Assembly (NCBI RefSeq): GCF_030814135.1
Contig: NZ_JAUSUQ010000003.1
Location: 186,001 to 250,000 of the forward strand
Origin: Caldalkalibacillus uzonensis
GTDB lineage: Bacteria > Bacillota > Bacilli > Caldalkalibacillales > Caldalkalibacillaceae
Reading direction: 5' to 3'
Length of the DNA: 64,000 nucleotides
Part shown: positions 27,955 through 36,046 of the stretch, one piece after another
Position numbering within the stretch: position 1 is the stretch's first letter
Layout of the letters: the number at the start of each line of letters is the position of its first letter
Notes under the pieces: generated by a model
What the model saw: only the letters and a program-made list of their open reading frames with translations
Database searches by the model: none
What the model was told of the DNA's origin: nothing
Position numbers and translations under genes: made by a program

Positions 27955-28686
27955 TTATATATTCTCTCCATCATTTCTTCTTTCAATTAATTCCACGACC
28001 CTCATGAGCAATTCATACATTTTTTGATATGCCAGATTTTCATCACGCGCGCATATCGCATCCATGACAGACTTATGTCGCGCCAACACTTCTTCTGACG
28101 GCTCTCCATACGAGGGGCTCGGATCTTCTTTCAAAGCACGTATCGTTTCCTGTCTACTTTGAAATAAACCAATATGTAATGTTTTAACCAAGCTGAACAT
28201 GATCTCATTGTGTGAAGCCATTAGGATACTATTATGGAACTCGTAGTCTGCTTTAACCCATTCTTCATCATTACCCAGTGTTTCTTCCAATCTTTGATAG
28301 CATTTTTGAATGTGACGAATATCTTCGTCCGTTGCGTTTTTTGCTGCAAGCTTTACTGCGGAAGGTTCGATCGCTAACCGGACCTCTGTAATTTGAAGCA
28401 AGAACTGACGCTTTTTTTTTGATCTTGAAGCCCATAACAAGACGTCCGGATCCCACCATTGCCAATCAGAACGGTCGCGCACCACAGTACCGACCTTGGT
28501 TGAGGACTCCACCAGCCGCCGGGCTATCAGTCCTTTTAATGCCTCGCGAACCACTGTCCGACTTACACCTTTTATTTCGCTTAACACTTCAACTTTTGGC
28601 AAAATATCACCGGGCAGTAATTCTTCATTGACAATCTGTTGGCCTATATCATGTAATAATTGTTCACTTAAATTTCGAGGTGCCAT
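27955..28686 (-). CDS. GntR-family regulator (FadR subfamily, FCD domain)
   Basis: A 243-residue regulator. Residues about 8-75 form the GntR winged helix (GDILPKVEVLSEIKGVSRTV, REALKGLIARRLVE). Residues about 95-230 are an FCD ligand-binding domain with the metal-ligand pattern D...H in KADYEFHNSIL, then H in LHIGLF and H in LARHKSVMDAI. It probably represses the surrounding catabolic genes until a pathway acid binds. The operator would be the AATAAATAATA element found at its own promoter and before the FMN reductase and dioxygenase genes. Own terminator downstream. Confidence 0.92.
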   Translation of the reverse strand: MAPRNLSEQLLHDIGQQIVNEELLPGDILPKVEVLSEIKGVSRTVVREALKGLIARRLVESSTKVGTVVRDRSDWQWWDPDVLLWASRSKKKRQFLLQITEVRLAIEPSAVKLAAKNATDEDIRHIQKCYQRLEETLGNDEEWVKADYEFHNSILMASHNEIMFSLVKTLHIGLFQSRQETIRALKEDPSPSYGEPSEEVLARHKSVMDAICARDENLAYQKMYELLMRVVELIERRNDGENI

Positions 28687-28729
28687 TATATCCCTTCTTA
28701 AAAATCTGTTTTTAAGAATAGACCAGTTG

Positions 28730-28784
28730 AATAAATAATATTTTTAGACTTTAACATTATACTCATAACGATACAAAGAGTCAA
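28730..28784 (-). promoter_or_regulatory. Promoter of gntR with downstream AATAAATAATA element
   Basis: On the minus strand TTGACT (28784-28779), 17-base spacer, TATAAT (28761-28756). The motif AATAAATAATA (28730-28740, plus-strand reading) lies about 10-20 bases after the predicted transcription start, consistent with autorepression. Confidence 0.72.
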
Positions 28785-28858
28785 TGTGCGGCACCTAGCA
28801 GTAGGCCCGCACTAAACCTTAACCAATCTCAACAGAGGTCTGCGTTAATAAAATTGAT

Positions 28859-28893
28859 AGCCCTTAGGCGTGCCAATAGGGGGCCCAAGGGCT
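28859..28893 (-). terminator. Probable terminator after the dioxygenase gene
   Basis: AGCCCTT and AAGGGCT arms with extra GC pairing inside; on the minus strand followed by ATCAATTTTATT. The T-run is interrupted, so strength is uncertain. It lies within the 286-base gap between the dioxygenase and gntR. Confidence 0.55.
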
Positions 28894-28972
28894 TTGATAC
28901 GCCATATCCTTTTGCAGGCATTGAAGTCCAGGATTCCTGTCTGATCTCATACATATTAACAATATGCATCAT

Positions 28973-29851
28973 TTAAACCAATGCCTTTTCAAAATCCACT
29001 CCCCAAACAGACAAGCATTCATCCGTACTCCACACCTTAGGTCTTTGCGGACAATCGCGGTGCCATGGACGCGGTTCAAAACAATTTAACTCTTTAATGT
29101 AGATATCCACATCAGTGAATAATTCAATTAGATTATTTTCTGGATCATAATGATAGGTTGCCACATTATGACCGGCACCATGTCTGGAGGGTCCCCACTC
29201 TATTTTGATATTATTATGACGCAAAATGTCTAGAGACTGTACTAAGTGTTGATAATTTCTCGTCTCAAATGCCAAGTGATGCATGCCTTCTTTTTCAGAA
29301 GTGAAAAAATTAAGTACGTGATGATCCTGGTTGCAAGTCATAAAACCAAAGTAAGATTCAATCCAATCTGTATTGATAAATCCTAATTGTTCATAAAATT
29401 CCACTTGTTTTTTGGCATCCTTTACTCTTAAAGACAAATGCCCAACCTTGTTGGGAACAATGCCAGAATTTTTGAAACCAGGTGTTGCTAAAGTCATCTT
29501 AGGATAAAGCTCCACAATATACCCTTCAGGATCAGTAAATTCAAGCAACTCTGGCACTCCTGGACTTGCATCAGTTTTTATTTCAGATTGAATACCGAGT
29601 TCTTTTAAATGATCCTGTGCTTCTTTGATAGTAATCGTATCTTCAAACTGGAAGCCAAAACGATTTATTCCTGTCTTATCCGAGGGTGTCAAGACAATAT
29701 TATGATGGTCAAGCGCAGTACTTAAATAAACCCTTCCTTCTCCGTCTTGCTCCGTAACTGTCAACCCTATTACGTCAGAATAGTACCTTGTCATACTTTC
29801 CATATCTCTAACAAAGAAATCAACATAACCTAATTTAAAAATATTTAGCAT
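28973..29851 (-). CDS. Extradiol-type dioxygenase (VOC superfamily, two repeats)
   Basis: A 292-residue protein with two VOC modules. The N-terminal module starts LGYVDFFVRDMESMTRYYSD. The C-terminal module carries the putative iron ligands: His in GHLSLRVKDAKKQVEFYEQL, His in GMHHLAFETRNYQ and Glu in NLIELFTDVD, in the 2-His-1-carboxylate order of type I extradiol dioxygenases. Catechol 2,3-dioxygenase-like enzymes of this length open a dihydroxylated ring. Start at ATG 29851 after AAGGAGAG; the frame upstream to 30001 is not coding. It is transcribed from its own promoter at 29892-29937. Ring-cleavage substrate unknown. Confidence 0.88.
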   Translation of the reverse strand: MLNIFKLGYVDFFVRDMESMTRYYSDVIGLTVTEQDGEGRVYLSTALDHHNIVLTPSDKTGINRFGFQFEDTITIKEAQDHLKELGIQSEIKTDASPGVPELLEFTDPEGYIVELYPKMTLATPGFKNSGIVPNKVGHLSLRVKDAKKQVEFYEQLGFINTDWIESYFGFMTCNQDHHVLNFFTSEKEGMHHLAFETRNYQHLVQSLDILRHNNIKIEWGPSRHGAGHNVATYHYDPENNLIELFTDVDIYIKELNCFEPRPWHRDCPQRPKVWSTDECLSVWGVDFEKALV

Positions 29852-29891
29852 TGTCTCACTCTCCTTCTTGTTAAAAATATAATATATTAAA

Positions 29892-29937
29892 AATAATATT
29901 TGTACTAATATTATTATATTATTTATTAAATTGTCAA
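29892..29937 (-). promoter_or_regulatory. Promoter with AT-rich operator before the dioxygenase gene
   Basis: On the minus strand TTGACA (29937-29932), then AATAAATAATA (29927-29917) in the spacer and TAATAT as a -10 candidate at 18 bases. The inverted repeat AATAATATT-N6-AATATTATT (29892-29915) overlaps the -10 and start region. Layout is nearly the same as at 27810-27844. Confidence 0.62.
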
Positions 29938-30019
29938 CTTGGAATTTTCCGTGCTTTGTCAAGGTCATTGTAGGTTTGTACAGACTATTCCCAATAAACA
30001 ATTTAAGCTCGAAGAGCTA

Positions 30020-30202
30020 AAAAGTGAATAACCAACTAAAAGTGGTACTGTCCATTTGGTAAAAATATACATTTAACATTCGTACGACCGTCTCGATGAG
30101 ACGGAACACATTTTCTGTCCGTTTCTGCGGTGTCCCTAAGAGTACCATGGAGTCGGACAAATCGGACTGTCTTTTGGAACCTCAAAGGTTTCGATGGTAG
30201 TG
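30020..30202 (-). pseudogene. IS4-family transposase remnant (middle/C-terminal part)
   Basis: Minus-strand translation gives TIETFEVPKDSPICPTP and, after a frameshift, MVLLGTPQKRTENVFRLIE, a characteristic block of IS4-family transposases from Bacillus. After this the similarity fades and stops accumulate. The matching N-terminal part lies beyond the IS21 element at 32707-33055 on the same strand, so an IS21 element sits inside this broken gene. The boundary near 30020 is approximate. Confidence 0.68.
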
Positions 30203-30235
30203 TGTGAATGCTAAATTAGAATTAACAAAAATCGC
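30203..30235 (+). repeat. IS21 left terminal inverted repeat
   Basis: Begins TGTGAATGC and ends ACAAAAATCGC; pairs imperfectly, without gaps, with the right end at 32674-32706. Confidence 0.7.
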
Positions 30236-30320
30236 TGGATAACAGTGAACACATTTACCATAACATTCCTCTCCCAGTATCATATCACTGAAAACATCAA
30301 AACGGTTGGGAGAGGAAAAT

Positions 30321-31914
30321 ATGAATAAAATGGAAAGGTGGAACATGTACCTAGAGATTCAACAGCTAAAGAAACTGGGACTTAACAAATCGCAATTGCC
30401 AGACGATTGGGGATTAGCCGCAATACAGTTTACAAATATATCAATATGACACCTGAAGAATTTGAAGATATGTTGGAGCACATGGAAGTGAGACAAAAGA
30501 AATTAGACTGTATCAAAGAGAAGCTCATCACCTGGTTGAAACAGTATCCCGACATTGCAAGTGCACAGATCCATGATTGGATTAAGGAGAGATATCCTGA
30601 CCTTACGGTCGGTGAAAGTACCGTCAGGTGCTATGTTAGTCAACTGAGAAAGGAATATAGCATTCCAAAAATAAAGACGACTCGGCAATATGAAGCGATT
30701 GAAGATCCACCGATGGGACAACAAATGCAAGTTGATTTTGGTCAGGTCACCGTGATGAACCAGTTTCATCAACCTCAGAAACTGTGGTTTATGGCTTGTG
30801 TATTATCCCATTCCCGTTACAAATTTGTGTATTGGCTGGACCGTCCCTTTACAACAGCAGATGTCATTCAGGCTCATGAACAAGCTTTCGCCTTTTACGG
30901 CGGTCTTCCTCAAGAAATTGTTTATGATCAAGACCATCTCATCTTAGTGAGTGAAAATGGTGGAAATCTTATTTACACAAAAAAATTTGCCAATTATCTG
31001 AAGCACAGGGCATTTAAGGTTCACATGTGCCGCAAAGGCGACCCGGAAAGCAAAGGAAAAGTGGAAAACGTTGTTGGCTATGTGAAAAAGAACTTTGCCC
31101 GTCACCGGACCTATTACAATCTGGCCCAATGGAGTGAAGACTGTCTGGCCTGGCTTGAGCGAACAGGCAATGGCAAAGTGCATCAGACAACCAAAAAAAT
31201 ACCGGCCGAAGTGTCCAACAGGAACGTTTTTACCTTCGCCCGGTCCAAGAAAAATACCACATCAATCAAGCTAAAGCCAGTATAACAAGAGTTGTCCGAA
31301 AAGACAATACCATTCTTTATGCCGGGAACCGCTACTCGGTCCCTCTAGGGACCTATGATGACAAGGGTAAAAGCGTTGGACTAAAGATTCAAAACGATAC
31401 CCTGACCATCTACGACTGGGAAACAGGCAAGGTACTTGCCCAACATGCCATTTGCCACGAAAAAGGCAAGTTGATTCAAAATACGAATCATAAAAGGGAC
31501 CGCAGCAAAGGGATTCAAGCGTTGATGCAACAAGTGGCCGGGCGTTTTCCAGAACCGGATCAAGCCACCCTCTTTTTGAAAGAAATCTATCAGCGGAAGC
31601 AGCGTTATATGAGAGATCAATTGCAAAAGATACAGGAAGTCATGAACAAAGCCAACCATCATTCTGAAGTGATTGGACAAGCTTTAGCCTACTGTCTGAC
31701 ATACCAACTGTACAGTGCAGCAGCCTTCAGCGATGCAGTGCAACATTTTATGCAACAAGCACAGAGACAACAAGCACACCAGCATGAACATCAACCTGAG
31801 ATCAAACCCACCATGCTCGGACATCAATCACACTCGGAAGTGAAAGCAGAAATTCGAGATCCTCAAGTTTACATTCGTATCCTGGAGGGAGAGAGCCTAT
31901 GTCAGAATGCTTAG
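30321..31914 (+). pseudogene. istA: istA transposase, broken by two single-base deletions
   Basis: The product would begin MNKMERWNMYLEIQQLKKLG and continue with a helix-turn-helix (LGISRNTVYKY), a DDE integrase core (QVDFGQVTVMNQF, DQDHLILVSENGG, CRKGDPESKGKVENVVGYVK) and a C-terminal region ending at 31914. Two frame changes are needed. At about 30397 CAATTGCC replaces the expected CAAATTGCC, losing one A. At about 31228-31232 one T is missing from a T-run, after which the correct frame resumes with YLRPVQEKYHINQAK. Both are in short homopolymers, so sequencing error is possible. If real, the element cannot transpose on its own. Confidence 0.85.
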
Positions 31915-32768
31915 TGCGACTGAAACACAGCTTGAAAACACTCAAATTGGCCTCCATCGCCGAAGTGATTGAGGAACAACTGATGGAAGCCGAAACAAAT
32001 GGATTCAGTTATCAACAGTTTCTGACGAAACTGTTGGGATACGAAATACGCAAGCGGGAAGAAAAACAATTGGCTAAACGACTCAAGTGGGCCGGCTTTC
32101 CTGTCCACCAATCCCTTGATGAGTTCGACATTAGCGCCCAGCCTGCCCTAAGCCGGCAGCAATTTCAACAGTTGCGTGAACTCTTATGGATTGAACAGGT
32201 TTATAACCTCATCTTATTGGGCCCGCCAGGGGTGGGTAAAACTCACCTGGCCATTGGCTTAGGAGTAGAAGCGATTCAGCAAGGATACAAAGTCAGCTTT
32301 GTGACCATGGATCATTTAATCGAGTTGCTGCGTACCCAAGAAGTAACAAGAAGCGCCCAAATCAAATTGAAAAGAATTACTCAGTCAGATCTTGTCATCA
32401 TCGATGATTTGATGTTTATGGCCATCAACCGGCATGAAGCCAATCTTTTCTTTCAACTCATCAACAAACTCTATGGCCAATCATCTGTGATCATCACCTC
32501 CAACAAAGGGCCGGAAGATTGGGGAGAGTTATTGGGTGATCCGGCCATCACCACAGCCATTCTGGATCGGCTACTCCATAAAAGCGAGGTGATTCATCTA
32601 ACCGGTGACAGTTATCGTTTAAAAAACAGGAAAACCATATTATTGGAAATGACTAGGTGCTCAAAATTATTTAGCGAAAATTGTTCAATTGTACTTGACG
32701 CTCACAACGTGTCACGCCTTCTCTGGATAAACACTCTCTTTATCCATAAAAACGAGACGCAAATGTAA
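31899..32768 (+). CDS. istB: IstB-like AAA+ ATPase of the IS21 element
   Basis: A 289-residue reading frame; the IstB helper ATPase fills residues 1 to about 250. Walker A GPPGVGKTHLAIGLG near residue 108, Walker B DLVIIDDLMFM near residue 164 and the C-terminal phrase HLTGDSYRLKNRKTILLE are family hallmarks. The ATG overlaps the istA 3' end by 16 bases, the usual translational coupling. IstB normally stops soon after the last motif; here the frame reads on through the right inverted repeat and 62 bases into the flanking IS4 remnant, so the natural stop seems to be lost. Confidence 0.88.
   Translation: MSECLVRLKHSLKTLKLASIAEVIEEQLMEAETNGFSYQQFLTKLLGYEIRKREEKQLAKRLKWAGFPVHQSLDEFDISAQPALSRQQFQQLRELLWIEQVYNLILLGPPGVGKTHLAIGLGVEAIQQGYKVSFVTMDHLIELLRTQEVTRSAQIKLKRITQSDLVIIDDLMFMAINRHEANLFFQLINKLYGQSSVIITSNKGPEDWGELLGDPAITTAILDRLLHKSEVIHLTGDSYRLKNRKTILLEMTRCSKLFSENCSIVLDAHNVSRLLWINTLFIHKNETQM
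32674..32706 (-). repeat. IS21 right terminal inverted repeat
   Basis: On the minus strand begins TGTGAGCGTC and ends CAATTTTCGC; the outer TGTGA and inner TCGC match the left end. Confidence 0.7.
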
Positions 32769-33055
32769 CTTGACACCAGATTTTGTTCTCCGAAAAGTGG
32801 CCCATTTGTAGTTTGTCAAAGATAGAGGGATCGTCGTTGAATCAATGATTTTCAGTGGCATTGGCCATCTGCGATTGCCCTTTAAACTTTCTTTCTCATG
32901 TAAATGAGCATGCAGAAACACCAGAGGTACGCTTTAGCTGTTAGCTTCTTAGTGCATTTGTCTTGATCAAGCACTTCAACGTGTTCTTCAAACTGTTGAA
33001 AATTAATTGTTGAAACCCATTTACCAAATGACGAAAATAGTGTATCCTTGTCCAT
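32707..33055 (-). pseudogene. IS4-family transposase remnant (N-terminal part)
   Basis: Minus-strand translation from ATG 33055 gives MDKDTLFSSFGKWVSTINFQ and EVLDQDKCTKKLTAKAY, then a shifted frame HEKESLKGNRRWPMPLKIID and STTIPLSLTNYKWATFR, which includes the first catalytic Asp region (IDSTTIPL) of IS4 transposases. An internal deletion of perhaps 50-60 codons lies between ESLKG and NRRWPM. The sequence is cut at 32706 by the right end of the IS21 element; the continuation is at 30020-30202. Confidence 0.75.
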
Positions 33056-33349
33056 AACTTGTGTCCTTTACGTTGGATTTGGACAGGAACGACCTGTACC
33101 TCCAGTGTTAAGGATTTTTTTGTCCTCCGGACAATATAACTCTGAACATTTTGTGTTTTCCCAATGATGGAATTAGATTAATGCAACGCTAGTGTAGGGA
33201 TATTTATGCTAAACTGCTTCATATAGGCTCTCTCCTTCCTTATTTGTTTTTTGGCCATTCTATTGTAATCGGAAAGAGAGCCTCGCTTCATGGATTTTTT
33301 TGTTTTTCTTCACCGCGCTTCGCTTGGTGTCCTCCCCAGATATTTTACT
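33056..33349. other. Non-coding IS debris with an inverted repeat
   Basis: No gene is convincing here. AGGCTCTCT (33225-33233) and a complementary AGAGAGCCT (33275-33283) form an inverted repeat over about 59 bases, extended by TTCC/GGAA. It may mark the end of another lost element or a terminator; a run of seven T follows at 33294. Confidence 0.45.
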
Positions 33350-33650
33350 CATACTGATAGTTTTTTTTTCCGGCCCTCAATCATCACAGGCCCAATGGAC
33401 TTCCAGTCGACTTGCATTTGTTCACCCGGAGCTGTCTCAAAGCGAACCGTGTATGATTTGTGATGCTGTTGACGGTATGGCTTCATAAAGTCTTTTAAAA
33501 TCGTACGACCGCTGATGTAGCCACGTCTTTTAATCTCATAGGTCTAATTTACTTTTTCGCTTCGTTCGTTCTTGCTTTTTGGGCGGTTGTTGAGCGTAAA
33601 TATATTTGCGTACTGTTTTTCTATCCAACCCAAGCTAATTGGCTCATTTT
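33350..33650 (-). pseudogene. Fragment of a second IS21-type istA gene
   Basis: Minus-strand translation gives LGLDRKTVRKYIYAQQPPKK, then after a frame break YEIKRRGYISGRTILKDFMK and FETAPGEQMQVDWKSIG, PVMIEGRKKKLSV. These are the helix-turn-helix and the start of the integrase core (MQVDW) of a different IstA. Deletions and stop codons show it is dead, and most of the catalytic core is absent. Confidence 0.75.
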
Positions 33651-33802
33651 TTGTTTGAGCCCAATTCATTTTTACACAAATATACGAACCTAACCCCGCT
33701 CATTGTGGTAGACGAATGAAAAGGGATGGATGAGGCGACACATCATGTGACAGTAGGGAAGCTTCTGAACGTATTACCTTCCAATCCGCACTCTTTACGT
33801 GT

Positions 33803-35299
33803 TATGAATCCCCCGATAAAGATAACGGTTACGACATTTCCGACTACTATTCAATCATGCCCAAAGCAGGCACGATGGACACGTGGCGCACTCTGCTTGA
33901 GGAAGTCCATAAGCGGGACATGAAACTCATTATGGACCTGGTGGTCAATCACACCTCTGATCAGCACCCCTGGTTCCTTGAATCCCGTTCCTCCCGCAAC
34001 AATCCTAAACGGGACTGGTACATCTGGCGGGACCCCAAGCCGGACGGCTCTCCGCCCAATAACTGGCGCTCCTATTTCACGCCGTCTGCCTGGGAATTTG
34101 ATGAGGCAACCGGCCAGTATTACTTCCATTCTTTTGCAGTGGAGCAGCCTGATTTAAACTGGGCTAATCCTGAAGTAAGGGAAGCCATTTACGATATGAT
34201 GCGTTTCTGGCTTGATCAGGGGATTGATGGTTTCCGCATGGATGCCATTGCCCTGTTGGCCAAACCTGAAGTATTGCTTGATGCGGACAAACCGGAGGAT
34301 ATCCGTTATCTGGCCAACAACCCCGGTGTGCATGATTATTTGCGGGAGATGCATGACAAAGTCCTTAAGCATTACGATATTATGACCGTGGGAGAAGTGG
34401 CCTTTGCTAAACCGGAACAGGGCATTTTATATGTGGCGGAAGACCGCCGCGAACTGCACACCCTGTTCCATTTTGAAGTGGCCGACGAAATGCCGCGCTG
34501 GGACATGAAACGTTTTAAAGAGATCCAGCAAGCATGGTACGACGTGTTCCACGGCCGGGGCTGGGTGTCCCAATTTCTCAACAACCACGATCATACCCGC
34601 CAAGTGACACGCTATGGCAACGACGGCCCTTACCGGGTGGAGTCAGCCAAACTTTTGGCCACCATGATCCACACCCTGCTTGGCATCCCCTATGTTTATC
34701 AAGGGGAAGAGATTGGCATGACCGGCGTCAACTTTGACTCGATTGATGATTACAATGATATCGCCATGAAAAACAAATACAAGGAAGAAGTGGCTAAAGG
34801 CCGGGATCCCCAGGAAGTGTTAGAAGAGCTGAAACCGCTCAGCCGGGATAATTCCCGCACGCCCATGCAATGGAATGACCAGCCCCATGCAGGATTTACA
34901 ACCGGCACCCCGTGGATCAAGGTCAACCCGAACTACAAGATGATTAACGTCGAGCAAGCCCTGGCTGATCCCAACTCCATCTTCTACTATTATCAACAGC
35001 TGATTGCTTTGCGCAAAAAGCACCCTGTGATGGTCTACGGGGATTACCACAACCTTTCTGGCGATGATGAACATCTGTATGTTTATACCCGCTCGCTGGA
35101 TGATGTGTGCTGGCTGATCATCCTCAATCACGCCGATCACCAGACCCCCTTTTCTCTGCCCAAGGGATTTGATGATGAGCACAAGCAATTGATTTTGGCC
35201 AACTATCCTGATGTGAAAGAACAGGACTCTATCCGCCATGTCACCTTGCGTCCCCACGAAGCGCGGATCTATCAGTATACTCACACTAACAATGGCTAA
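33803..35299 (+). pseudogene. 5'-truncated alpha-glucosidase (GH13, oligo-1,6-glucosidase type)
   Basis: Homology starts at 33803 with YESPDKDNGYDISDYYSIM and runs to the natural C-terminus, about 498 residues. All three GH13 catalytic residues are present: Asp in IDGFRMDAIALLAK, Glu in TVGEVAFAKPE and Asp in FLNNHDHTRQ. The intact enzyme (MalL type) has about 555-560 residues; some 50 from the N-terminus, including the first strand of the barrel, are replaced by unrelated sequence from the IS region, and no ribosome binding site precedes the ATG at 33857. It would act on isomaltose or maltose-type oligosaccharides if whole. Coding sequence downstream is undamaged, so the break is recent. Confidence 0.85.
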
Positions 35300-35342
35300 T
35301 CCATCATCACCACAGGCAGGCCGTGGTGTCCAACAACCCCCA

Positions 35343-35390
35343 GGGCTGCACCCAAGGGAAGAGCTTCCCTTGCGGGGCGGTCCTTTTTTT
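35343..35390 (+). terminator. Rho-independent terminator after the alpha-glucosidase remnant
   Basis: A long GC-rich stem centred on AAGGGAAGAGCTTCCCTT with outer GGGCTGC/GCGGTCC pairing, followed by TTTTTTT. Confidence 0.85.
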
Positions 35391-35428
35391 GTCGCTAAAA
35401 AATGACAAAAGTCGACATAAACACCCCC

Positions 35429-35498
35429 TTGACACCACCTGGCCCATGTTGGATATAATTGGCTTATAATGTTAACTGTTTAATTTATATGGTTAACA
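35429..35498 (+). promoter_or_regulatory. Biotin operon promoter with BirA operator
   Basis: TTGACA at 35429-35434, TATAAT at 35454-35459 (19-base spacer) and a second TATAAT at 35465-35470. Directly after this lies the perfect inverted repeat TGTTAAC-N15-GTTAACA (35470-35498), which matches the known BirA box of Bacilli (TGTTAACC-N14/15-GGTTAACA). Biotinylated BirA should bind here and block the operon. Confidence 0.9.
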
Positions 35499-35536
35499 TT
35501 TAGAACACACAGAAACACAGAAAGCAGGATGTCACC

Positions 35537-36046
35537 ATGAAAAAACTCACAGCTTACGATGTAGCCCAAATTGCCCTTCTGGCCAGCATGATTGCTGTCA
35601 CTGGATCATTTAAACTGCCCACTGGCATCCCCGGAGCAGAATTTCAGCTTTCGGCGCCCTTGGCAGTTGCCATTGCAGCCGTGTTCGGCTTCTGGCGGTA
35701 CATCACAGCAGGGATCATTGCCAGCTTTATTTTAATGCTGCTCGGTATTCATAACTTCATTAATTTTGAAATTTCAATGGTTTTCCGTCTGGTGGCCGGG
35801 GGGTTGGTGGCCATCCTAGGCCCCTCCCTTCCCGTCCTGTTGATGGCCGGCCCCGCCGGAACGGCTGCTGCCCGCTGGGTACTGGCCCTCACCCTGGGCA
35901 TTGACGCATGGCCCCTCCTTGTGGCTGCCCTGCCCGGTATGGTGTACTCCGTGCTGCTTGTCTGGCCCCTCTATAAAACGTTACAGCGGGTCAAAACCAT
36001 CGTGGAGGCACAATATGGCAAACACAAACACTCCCACTCTGTATAG
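35537..36046 (+). CDS. ECF-transporter S-component-like membrane protein in the biotin operon
   Basis: A 169-residue protein with five or six hydrophobic segments. The start MKKLTAYDVAQIALLASMIA is typical of small substrate-binding (S) components of ECF vitamin transporters; a basic/His-rich tail ends it. It is the first gene after the BirA operator and overlaps bioW by 32 bases. It does not look like BioY, the biotin S-component. Since the next gene, bioW, uses free pimelate and no bioI or bioC/H gene is in the operon, import of pimelate or a related biotin precursor is a reasonable proposal. The shared EcfA/EcfT module would be encoded elsewhere. Family call moderately sure, substrate inferred. 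Confidence 0.72.
   Translation: MKKLTAYDVAQIALLASMIAVTGSFKLPTGIPGAEFQLSAPLAVAIAAVFGFWRYITAGIIASFILMLLGIHNFINFEISMVFRLVAGGLVAILGPSLPVLLMAGPAGTAAARWVLALTLGIDAWPLLVAALPGMVYSVLLVWPLYKTLQRVKTIVEAQYGKHKHSHSV

Larger units (their letters stand above)
30203..32706 (+). mobile_element. IS21-family insertion sequence with degenerate istA
   Basis: About 2.5 kb bounded by 33-base imperfect inverted repeats that both begin TGTGA and share TCGC at their inner end (30203-30235 and 32674-32706). A second match (TGAACAC / TGAGCAC) follows inside each. It carries istA (two frameshifts) and istB, overlapping as usual for the family. It is inserted in an IS4-family transposase gene. No target duplication is visible and about 60 codons of the target gene are missing between the flanks, which points to a deletion or rearrangement after insertion. 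Confidence 0.83.

Noticed and set aside
33726-33923. Plus-strand reading frame of 65 codons before the alpha-glucosidase
   Set aside because: It runs in a different frame from the glucosidase and crosses the junction between IS debris and real glucosidase sequence.
35361-35378. Palindrome AAGGGAAGAGCTTCCCTT as a possible operator
   Set aside because: It is the core of a terminator hairpin followed by seven T, directly after the alpha-glucosidase stop.
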